From assembly GCF_009389715.1 (NCBI RefSeq), contig NW_024067928.1, forward strand, positions 303,036-367,035: a stretch of 64,000 nt of DNA, in the 5' to 3' direction. A program made the translations under genes and the position numbers. Source of the DNA: Phoenix dactylifera (Eukaryota > Streptophyta > Magnoliopsida > Arecales > Arecaceae). The notes beneath the pieces are model-generated. The model did not search any database. It had not been told where the DNA came from and saw only the letters and a list, made by a program, of their open reading frames with translations. Below, one piece after another: positions 47,961 to 58,154 of this stretch (positions are counted from its first letter, which is position 1; every line of letters starts with the position of its first letter).

Positions 47961-48024
47961 GGTACCATCCTGCATATGCAATGGGCATGGAAATAGATAA
48001 ACCCATACAGGTCGAAACATTCTA

Positions 48025-48600
48025 GTGGTGGAAGCTTTTATCGCCGTAGGTTTTATCATACGTGACTATGACGGACAGCCTAATGAAAGCCGGGGCCAAG
48101 TCCTTGCCTCTCTCTCTCTCTCTCTCTTTTCTGTTTCTCATGCAGCAGAAGTGGTGGCCGCATGGTTATCCAATGGATTTCATCTCCAACCCATTGCAGG
48201 CATCATGGCTTGGAAAGCTTGTCACTTCTTGACATGCAGCTCCCCATGTTGACAGAGAAGCTAACCAAGCAGCTGATTTCTTGGCTAACACTGCCTTATT
48301 GGGAGACATTATTTTTGACGCAGGAGGTGTAGTTCCTATCAGACTTAGCTTCAGCCAGCTGCACCTTGCTCTGTTTTGACACTGCTGTTCTCGGTTGGAA
48401 TATTTTGTCTCTGTATTATCCTTCAGATGCATATCAGGTTACCAGCTGCATTTGAAGATCTTGGAATTTAGCTATCCTTTGCTTGTGTTGCCTGTAAGTT
48501 TTATATTGTTGGGTTTTTTTTACCCTATCTTGTAAGATTGTCGCTGACTCTCTACTTTTACTTCAGCAGAGATGCCCTTCTTCTACCAATAAATAACTTA
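48025..48600 (+). pseudogene. LINE RNase H domain and 3' end
   Basis: Contains VDREANQAADFLANTALLGD (about 48246-48306), the usual C-terminal RNase H signature of plant LINE ORF2, then a 3' region ending near an AATAAATAAC-rich stretch at 48590. A (TC)n run lies at 48108-48128. Broken by a frameshift near 48245. Confidence 0.75.
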
Positions 48601-49720
48601 TTTATTTACTCATTTCTTTTCTTTGACATATATTTTATATTTCTTATATTATATATGAGTAGCAAATATGAATTTTTCAACAAGGATATCTTTTATCTTA
48701 CAAGGTGTTGGATTTTGTAGGATACCAGATGTTGCCTCTTGAAATATTTTCCCCTTTGTATATTGATATAGTGTTCTCAGTATAACTCCACATTATGACA
48801 TGTCAATCCTAGGCTCTAAAAAATAACAAGATCCACTCGTTATCTAGAAAAGACATTGACAAATACAACTTTATTTGATATATTTTTTCTATAAGAAAAC
48901 CCGTACCCTGTGGATCATTCGAAGTATTACATTTTACATTTATTAGAGGTCTAATTAAGAGGAAACCATGCAGTGATTTCATAACATGATAAAAATGTGA
49001 AGGATAATTATAATATGAAACAAATTTGTCTTAAAAGTTATGGAAGAAAATGTTTATTCATAAAAAAAATGTTGATAAATGTTAATTTAGACTCACATTT
49101 TAAGATTTCTTATTTGAAGCACCCAAAGTTTCCGGGTTCCAACCCTATAGTTCCTTGGTAACTAAACTATTATTTTGTGACAAGACTTTTTTAATAATCA
49201 AAATATATTTTGTATAATTCTAAGACAGCCTAAAGTGTTAAGAAAAAAAAAATCAAACAATCTCTAGACTCCCGATTCAAAGTATCATGAAATTCTATCA
49301 AATTGATTTAAAGAAATCTTAGAGTCCCAATCTAAGAAAATCATTCTTTTAAAAAAAATGTGAATGAGGATTACAGCTAGTCATAATTTACTCACGCGAC
49401 GTGGGTTTCCAATAAGAAAACGACAATATGGCAGATGATCTTGAAGATAGGAGAGACTGATCAATCTTAAAGCCATGAGTTTTTGTTTTTTTTTTTTTTG
49501 AGATACTACAAATTTAATCAAAAAAATTAATGTTGTGATCGTTGGGAATCCATGGGTCACGCAGACACTCCCAACAGAGGTATCTATAGACATACTTGAA
49601 TGAATCTTCACATAGATCCGATCAAATCTAAATCAGGCAACAAAATCCCACAATCAATGATTCAAACCATTAGATATAATCTACCACATTTAACCATTTA
49701 TATATAAAAAATTATATAAT
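48601..49720. other. Gene-free AT-rich stretch
   Basis: AT-rich sequence with a poly-A/poly-T run at 49488-49500. No exon or repeat end was recognised. Confidence 0.5.
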
Positions 49721-49779
49721 TTAAAAACTCCTATATCAAATGATAAAAGATTGAACAATTTAAATAATATAAAATAATA

Positions 49780-50130
49780 CAAGCTCTTTTTGATCCGAGG
49801 CTGAGGATCTCCAAATCACATGATTCTCCAGCGGACTTTTGCCAACCTGGATGGAAGCCATCACCACCCAAGCAGTAAAACTCTTTAACCTTAATAGCAA
49901 AATCTATATCCACTTATTTGAACCACAATTGACAGCTCTCACAGCATACTCGGCAGAGTCAAAAAAATTAGCAAAAAGTTCATGTTTGCGGCCCAGTCCA
50001 CCAGTTTGCTGGCTTCTATAGAAGTACGCACAATTGTCCAGATTTATGATTCAACCCAAGGGAGCCTAGGAGTCCCATGGACGCGCACATCCTCCAAGGG
50101 GCTTGCTCACTCCATCTCATGATATTGGTG
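49780..50130 (-). pseudogene. Second LINE RNase H remnant, opposite strand
   Basis: On the minus strand, ending near 49955, one frame reads VRTSIEASKLVDWAANM (about 50031-49981), close to the REANxxADWAAN signature of LINE RNase H. The neighbouring frame carries KVKEFYCLGGDGFHPGW. Several stops are present. It lies inverted relative to the LINE at 45.6-48.6 kb, so it is a separate insertion or a rearranged part. Confidence 0.5.
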
Positions 50131-50149
50131 AGAGTAAGGGACTCACTTC

Positions 50150-52130
50150 ATGACGATTCTGTCTAGCCCCAGCTCTACCATCAGTCAAAGTTTACCTGAA
50201 TCCAATACCAGTTTTCAAAATCATGGAATACCAAGATATCATCTAGTTTACCAAAGTGAGATCCCCCTCTTCAGTAGAAAATCAAAACATTGACCAATAT
50301 ATCCTGCAGATCAACTTGACATTTTCTCATATGATGGAAAAAATCCATAAATACAAATACGGATCGCATTATTATATTTGAAAAAGAAGGTGTCATATAT
50401 GCTTACTGAAGAGGATCGCACATATTTATTGGAAAAGATGCTACATTGGTAAGCTTCTGTTCGTGAAGGTTGTCTTTAGATTTTAAGTTATTAAGCACAT
50501 AATATAATACGAGAAAGGAGTGCCAAATATTTCACAAGTTCACATAAAGCAAGAAAATACCATTCAAAGGTGCCCTTAAGTCAAAACACCATGATTTTTT
50601 TCCCATCACTGCAGGTAGATAAAATTCCCAGGCTCATGACAAAGTTTGAACTAGATCTTCAACAAGAAAACTTCAACCTTGGAGGGAACCCAAGCATACA
50701 AAAAACCAAAAGAAATGGTGTTCTAAAAGCTTCCTCTAGAATTTCATGCATGCTCTGAAAGAGAATGATAATAGAGGATTCGACCCGCCATTCATCACCT
50801 CCACATGGGATGTTAAAGAACCCATTGATATTGAGAAAGACCGAAAGTCTATTTTTTCCTCTGCTAACTCTGATGATCAAGTCGGATGAAAGGATGTACA
50901 AGTACACTGTCAAAACCCTCTAATCAGGACAAACTCCTAGTAGGCAAGTTCCAGCCCAATGGTCAAACTAAAAATGTTTTGTATCATCTCATGGCACAAA
51001 ACTTGCTATTCAAAAGACTTCTCCAACTTACACATATCTAATACCTTCCAAAGAAGAAAAAAAGACATGATACTTATAGTTTCCTTTATGTCTCCAAACC
51101 GCATCTGTCCTCAGCCTCTCAAACTCATATAACCACTATCTTCCATAAATAATCTTTTTCCTGAAAAAATAAAATAAAAAGGGACATCTGTTTTGCTCAA
51201 GCAAATCTTATTCATGTCCTCTTTAATCCCTTTGAATGTCAGTTCTGAGATGGTTCCCCAGATTTCCCTTTTGTATATCTGCTTTGGAAACAACTGCATC
51301 AAGAAGTTCAACGTTTAAAACATGATAGGGATCAAAAAGGGAGGGCATGACTGCCGCATCTTCAACAAAGATATCTCTTCGGTACATAATATGCATTTTA
51401 GCAACCTTTTTATTGCCATTCCTGAATAAACATGATGAGCAAGGGGCTTCTAGTGGCTGCAAAAAACCAAAAAAGGATATTATCTGTTGGACTTCTTCAC
51501 CATTGTTGCCATTAGACAGTTTCCAGGAATCACTTGAACCTCGAAACATCTATTTCTGTTAAGACCTAAAGCAGCCTCAAATTAATGAAATACGTTCATG
51601 TTCAGAATAAAAGTATTTTTCGTAATCGGAAAGAAAGTGAATGCAATTTGCAAATTGAAAGTAAAAAATCACAAAGAAAATTCCAATGAAGGTTCCTTTT
51701 AACCAATCAAGGTCAAGTACTATTAGTATGAATCCATAATTTAGCTTAGTGAAGTATGTAAGTAAAAACAAAATGAGGATCAGGTACACAAAAGGTGTAG
51801 AAGTCATACTAATTCAGGGAAAAATGATGGAGAACTAACTTTGATGGTATGGGCTTGTAAAATGAGAATTTGAAAAGGCTCCAGTAAGGAGAAGTGCTTG
51901 AATTTTTCACTTGATCCTGTGTTGAATGATATAGGAAGAGCAGATATTATAATTCAATTTGCTTTGGGTTCATGAGTACCAAAACCTATTGAATCTTGGT
52001 TTCTATATCTGCTTTAAAATGTATCCATCATGATCAATATTGGGAACCCAGTTCACTTTGTATTGTCCATCATACAAGCTCTCAAAGCAAATGTAAGAAC
52101 CATCCTTTTTTTATAGATAGACAGATTGAC
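50150..52130. other. Unassigned stretch downstream of the PPR gene
   Basis: Minus-strand frames at 50659-50913, 51111-51311 and 51223-51549 are longer than average for this AT-rich DNA and could be traces of one old coding sequence or of spliced 3' untranslated exons. I could not assign a family. Confidence 0.35.
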
Positions 52131-52138
52131 TCAATCAA

Positions 52139-52330
52139 GGTTCGCTGTCTCGGTACAGAAACCCGTACCGGTGCTATACTGACACAGTATAGGTACATTT
52201 TTTTTTTTTTGTGTACCAAATACCGATATGCTATCCATACTGGATATCAGTACCGAATCGGTACGGTATGGTACGTTCTGTACCATCTGGTTCGGGCCAA
52301 TACGGCATACCATAGACTCAATAATCAATA
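52139..52330. repeat. GGTAC-rich palindromic repeat
   Basis: Dense in GGTACAG, CGGTAC, GTACCG and TACGGTATGG words on both strands, with a T12 run in the middle. It looks like a decayed MITE with inverted ends (CTGTCTCGGTAC .. and .. GTACCATCTGGTTC); exact termini are not defined. Confidence 0.5.
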
Positions 52331-52338
52331 CTCTTTCT

Positions 52339-52793
52339 TTTATCAATTCTATAAGAGCGAGATCTTTCTGAATTAGCATTACATCCAGATGCATCTCTCT
52401 TCTTCGCACTGAGGATATAGCAATTTTTCTTGGAATGTCTAAGCAGGAGACATGTACCTTGATATTCATCCTTAATTTACATTTTTTTATCAATTCCGAA
52501 AGAGATAGATCTTTCAGAATTAGCAGTACATTCAGATGCATCTCTCTTCTTCATATCAAGGATATAGCATTTTTTTTTTTGAATTTATCAGTCTAAGTAG
52601 GAGACAATGCACCTTGATATTTTTCCTCATTATCTTAATTTTTTTATCAATTCGGTAAGAGCTAGATCTTTGTGAATTAGCATTACATTTAGATGCATGG
52701 CTCCTCTTTACATCGAGGATCTAGCGATTTTCCTTGGATTGATCAATCTAAGTAGAAGACAATATACCTTGATATTATTCATCATTAATTTAA
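52339..52793. repeat. Three tandem copies of a roughly 150 bp unit
   Basis: Units start near 52339, 52485 and 52642. Each reads TTTTATCAATTC..AAGAG, then TAGATCTTTCTGAATTAGCA, TTACATTCAGATGCATCTCT, CTTC.., AGGATATAGC, T-rich, CTAAGTAGGAGACAATG, ACCTTGATATT. Similarity is about 80-90% by eye. It ends 80 bp from the PPR stop codon. Confidence 0.9.
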
Positions 52794-52875
52794 TATTATA
52801 GATCACGAGCACTAGTAATATGTGACCTCAACTCAAGCAAAATAAAAGAAAGGAAGAGCAGGGGCTTACGTTGCA

Positions 52876-53592
52876 TCATTCTTCCCACTCCCTAATCAAC
52901 CGATCGAGCACCTCCACGGCACCACCAAATCCATTTCCCTCCTCCTCAATGCACTTCAAAGCAGCATCCAGCTCCCGGGCCTCATCGATCCGAGCCTCAT
53001 GCAGCATTCCTCGATACACCGCCTCCCTCAAATCGGTCCCCGGCGAGACCCCATCCCCCACCATCTCCTTGACCGCCCGCAGAGCATCCACCATCCTCCC
53101 GAGCCTACAAAACCCTCCGATCGCAATCCGGTAGACCTCGGGATCCGGACGGCAGGGGGAGTCGGGCCGGCAGAGCCAAGCGAACACCTTGGCGGCCTCC
53201 TTGGGGCGGCGCTTCTCGAAGAAGGCGGAGAGGAGAGGGGAGCAGAAGGGAAGGGGGGAGGGGCGTCGGGGGTGGTGCTTGAGGGCGGTGAGGAGGGCCA
53301 TGGAGGGCGTGAGGTCGGGGTGGGAGGCGAGGCGGTCGGCGAGGGCGGAGGCGGGGAGGGCGGCGAGGGGAGGGCCGGCGAGGAGGCAGGCGTCGAGGAG
53401 GCGGACGGCGTCGGCGTGGCGGCCGGCGTCGCAGAGGCGGGGGACGAGCCGGTGGACCTCGGCGAGCTCCTCCTCGGTGAGGGAAGCCGAGGGCTTCGGC
53501 AGAGGAGGAGAGGAAGCGATGGAGAGGTAGAAGGGGGAGGGTTTGGAGAAAGGGGGTCGGAGGAAGAAGGGAGGCGCCAACGCTCTTCTCAT
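52876..53592 (-). CDS. Short P-class pentatricopeptide repeat protein
   Basis: Intronless, 238 residues, very GC-rich at third positions. The N terminus (MRRALAPPFFLRPPFSKPS) is basic, Ser/Pro-rich and lacks acidic residues, as in mitochondrial or plastid presequences. Helical-repeat signatures follow: VHRLVPRLCDAGRHADAVRL, then PEVYRIAIGGFCRLGRMVDA (about 161-180) and YRGMLHEARIDEARELDAAL. The family binds organellar RNA; this member is much shorter than typical PPR proteins (400-700 aa) and has no DYW/E domain, so it may be a small accessory type or a truncated copy. A donor-like CAAC|GTAAGC 11 nt after the stop suggests a spliced 3' untranslated region. A 210-codon plus-strand frame over it is a GC shadow. 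RNA target unknown. Confidence 0.85.
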   Translation of the reverse strand: MRRALAPPFFLRPPFSKPSPFYLSIASSPPLPKPSASLTEEELAEVHRLVPRLCDAGRHADAVRLLDACLLAGPPLAALPASALADRLASHPDLTPSMALLTALKHHPRRPSPLPFCSPLLSAFFEKRRPKEAAKVFAWLCRPDSPCRPDPEVYRIAIGGFCRLGRMVDALRAVKEMVGDGVSPGTDLREAVYRGMLHEARIDEARELDAALKCIEEEGNGFGGAVEVLDRLIREWEE

Positions 53593-53639
53593 TTTTATTT
53601 CTTTGATTTCAAGGAGTGGGAGTGGAGCTGAGTCAGCTG

Positions 53640-54900
53640 ACGAATGAATGGACTTTCAATTGGTTGGGGCGAGGATCATGGCAACCATTGGGGCAATACC
53701 CCAGGGAAGCTTATGGTGAGCCGCAAATGAGACTATCCCGTCAGTGCTATTCACCTCCCTGTAGATTTGAGTGAAGAAATTTTTTATCTATCATATATTC
53801 GACTCGATCTACGTAATCTAACCCAATTTGATTGCCACCTTTACCAATTGGCCAAGAGAAAAAAAAAAAAAAAAAAGAATCTTCCACGTAATCCTATTTG
53901 TTTGGATATGAATTGAATCATTAGAGATTTCAGATTTCTTTGCATTAAGTGGAGGCTTCAGCTTAGCTATTGCCTTGCAGCATCATTTTACCCCAAAAAA
54001 TAAAGAATATGCTTTAAGTCTCTATTTTATGTGTATTGTCTGAGTTGATCCCCATGCAAATGAATTTAGGGGAGAAAAAAAGGCCTGGAAATGATTGATG
54101 GCAAACTATGGTATTTACTCAAATGCACTAGTGTCTGTAGGTTTGTCCTTAACATGGCTAACACAAGAGATTTCCATAGTAATCATATTTGGAGTCACCC
54201 AAATGCAAATTTCTCTAAATTACTGATCTCTAGCTGAAGAGCAAGTATCCCTTTAATTTATTAATATTCACCTCTATGCTGCAGATGAGGAATCTTCTGC
54301 AAACAGGTTACATAATGTAGCTATGGTTAAGAGCTAGGACTCAAATCATAAGCTTCCTATATTGCTATCTTTCTACCTTTCTTTGGTGGATGATTAGCCA
54401 CAAGCTAGACAGCAAATAGATAAGAGATGCTCGTTTCTGACATTCCATGGCTTTCTTAGTATGTTTGATCATTACGAAACTGCTCGAAGTTTTTAAAAAA
54501 ATTTGAGATCAAACTGCAACAATATCTCATTTATGCTTATAGACAATTTGAATGCATACAATGGAGTGAACCAGCAAGTCACAACAATTTATCAACTGGG
54601 TTAATGGCATTAAGGGAACAGTGCAACAACAGTCTGTGACGAAGCGTGGAAACAACAAATTCATGACATCAACTATATAAAGATATTGAAGTCGAAACCT
54701 TGTATAATTTGACTTCGTGACGATCTATTCAGAATTAAAGACATGGTGATGCAAAAAGTTCGGCATAACAAGGGCCGCTAGGTTGTCACTAAATCCAAGT
54801 TGCTTGTACAGAGGTTTGTTGATCTTTCAAAATTTCCAATGTTCCCCACCAAAACAGGCAATGACTTTCGCAAGCAAACCAAAAGAAGACAACACAATGG
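53640..54900. other. Intergenic stretch between PPR and uL22m
   Basis: Contains the PPR promoter (53600-53760), a poly-A run at 53858-53876 and otherwise AT-rich sequence. Convincing exons are absent. The last 200 bp are the likely 3' untranslated region of uL22m. Confidence 0.55.
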
Positions 54901-54904
54901 ATGT

Positions 54905-57900
54905 TCAAGCTGTCCCAGCCTCCTTCCGTTTCCGGCCCCACCTTGGTGTGGTCTCAATAAGCTGATGAGGAACAAGCTGCCTCTCCTGCCTTGTCAACTT
55001 CTTGAAGTTGCTGACCCTCAGCTTAGCGATCTTTGCCTCCTCTTCAGGAGTGATCTCCCTCACCACCACTGTCAGCCGGCATTTGGGTCTCACCATGATC
55101 CCGCTCCTCCCTTTGGCATGGTATGACAGCCTCTTCAGATAAACCCCTTTTCCAACAAAGGCTTCATCTATAGGAAGGAAAAGGAAATTACAAAATAAAA
55201 TTTTAATTGAAAGGCCCGTAGCTTTCCATTTTGGCTACTCTAATAGAAATTGAGCATTGACTTACCAACAATGAGACGATCAGGGTCCAATCCATGATTA
55301 TGCGCTGCATTGGCACGGGCTGAGTGGATTACCTGCAGGGGTTTAGATGGATAATTATAACATGAAAAGAGTAAATTCCAAGTACTAGCTAAGATATCGT
55401 ATGCTTTCCCAGTTCAGTGGGAGAAACAAAATACTGTCATAAATACTATAGAAATTTGAGTCAAAATTTTTCATGAATCACATGTTATGCAAGTACAAAG
55501 CACCTGATAGACTGTCTTTGCAGCTCTTTTTACAGTTACTTGCAGCTGCAAAAGGGCATCTTCGACCTGCATTCCACGAACCAGTCTGGCCACCAGATTG
55601 ACCTTCTTGGGACTCTGATACCACCATGCATAAAAATATATTTACAGATGGGAATACATAGAACATCAATTTCCGAGGGAAGAACAGGATAGGCATGTAA
55701 TCTCAACCTATAGAACTCACGACCATCTCACTACTGTCTATGATCTACAAGAAAACTTCACCTTTTAATATAAACATGCATCAAGAAAGAATCGGAAAGT
55801 AACAAACTGGCTGTACAAGCAGGTTCAAAATGATCTTATACTGGCTGCTTTACAGCAGCCTCCTGAGTCGATGGCAACACTAAATGATTGATGCCAAATT
55901 CCTGACCAAGGCAGCTCTGGGGAAAAGAGGAACCTACCAAGAAACCTAGGAGGCCAACTGGCAAGTACGAATGCCTACCTTATTGGTTCTATAATTTAAG
56001 ATCATGCAACCATGAGACTGGCTTTCTAAGGTTCCCCTAAACTGGAAATTGTCTAGATCTTTTTCCCTCAAAAGCAAGGTCTTATGTAGGAAAGGACATC
56101 TTACAGTTGAGGTGCAAATTACAAACTGATGAGACGACTAAAACACAACTCCCAATGAACAAGTTCCAAGAAATCTACAACAAAAATGATACATGACAAC
56201 AATTGATATCATCCAAAACTGCGGCCATAGAATAGGACTTGACATGGTGCATATCAAGGCATGCATAGTGAGACAAGCAATTGATGTTACGCAAAACTAC
56301 AGCATAAAATAGGAACTAATATGGCATGCATCAATACTCAACATTTAAAGGGTGTTATATAATGACAATTCAAAACAACTGGCTTCTAAAAACAGTTATC
56401 CTTTATGTACAGCCCTGAAATAACTCTAAGTTAGCCTCCTGCTTCAATGAGTAAGCTATACATGACTGAGTAAAAATCATATTGCTATATAATCCTTTCA
56501 GAACGGTTATTCCTAACCGTTAACATAATCTAAGGAATTATGCTAACTGTTCTGACAGTATGAAAAGGGTTAATATTGGAAGCAAAAAGTAACATCTATT
56601 ACTAACCATTAACATGAGTTAACGGTTATTAACTTATGCTAATGAGTATCACAAAATATTCTAAATTAAGCCAAATAATTGCCTTAACCACCATTATTGT
56701 TCTAGTGAAACTATATGATTACAAACGAGTCCTTTAAAAGAAGCAGTGGTTCAATTAGATGTTACTTTTTGCTTCCAATATTACATACTGTCAGAGAGGT
56801 TAGTATAATTCCTTAGATTATGTTAACGGTTTGTAATAGCCGTTCTAAAGAATAATGCCCCTAATATGACACATTCTATCCAATATTAACTTATGACAAT
56901 ACTTTTTGCTTGCCATAATATGCTTCTAATGCATAGTCTCCTTGTATTGCTTTTTTTTAAACTAGATGTTACTGTGCTTTTGAGTACGATTTCATCCTAC
57001 ATAATACATTTCTTTTCAGAGAAGATTCCACCCCGAATAATTGAGGTGATGCATACCCACACTGTTTAGTGGACCAATATAAGTAACATTTAATTGAACC
57101 ATTGCTCCTTTTAAAGGACTCGTTTGTAATCATATAGTTTTCACTAGAAAAATAATGGTGGTTAAGGCAATTGCTCAGCCCCAAGCATTAATTTGTATCT
57201 ATTTAAGTCCTCTAAAGGACTTAGATACAAATAGATAATGTGACCTTTTGGCATCTCACTTTCTTAAAGGACCGTGGTAGCAAATACTTAAATCCACAGT
57301 ATTTCTTTGAAACATTTGAAGGACCGTGGTAGCAAATACTTAAATCCACAGTAGACTAGTTTGGACCAAGGTTTGAAAGAAATGCTGTTTCCAGACTATG
57401 CAACCTTTTGGAGGCCTCTCACTTTGTTATCCCTCAATGTATATGTAATGCGAAAATGTGGACAGGTTCTGCATTCGAGATGTTGTCAGAAACTCCGAAG
57501 TACTCTGCATGAGGTTGATTTTAAATCCCAGTGATTTGAATTCGTATAGAGTCCCAACTCCATAGTGATTTGTATTAAATACATACAAATTAATGCTTGG
57601 GGCTGAGCAATTGCCTTAACCACCATTATTTTTCTAGTGAAAACTATATGATTACAAATGAGTCTTTTAAAAGAAAAAGTAGTTCAAGTAGATGTTACTT
57701 TTATTGGTCCACTAAACAGTGTGGGTATACATTGCCCCTATTATTCAGGGTGGAATCTTCTCTGAAAAGAAATGTACTATATAGGGCGAAATCGTACTCA
57801 AAAGCACAGTAACGGCTAGTTTAAAAAAAAACAACACAAGGAGACTGTATTAGAAGCATATTATGGCAAGCAAAAAGTATTTTGTCATAAGTTAATATTG

Positions 57901-58087
57901 GATAGTATGTGTCATATTAGGGGCATTATTCTTTAGAATGGCTATTACTAACCGTTAACATAATCTAAGGAATATACTAACCATTCTAACAGTATGGAAA
58001 GGGTTAATATTGGAAGCAAAAAGTAACATTTCATTGAACCACTACTCCTTTCAAAGGACTCATTCAACAATCTGCTAGCATGAAAAC

Positions 58088-58154
<67 letters not shown>

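Noticed and set aside
52999-53631. 210-codon plus-strand frame rich in Gly and Glu
   Set aside because: Antisense shadow of the GC-rich PPR gene, without family motifs.
56969-57812. Pair of 71-codon near-identical frames as duplicated genes
   Set aside because: They are mirror images in the arms of an inverted repeat within an intron and have no domain; the similarity is explained by the repeat.
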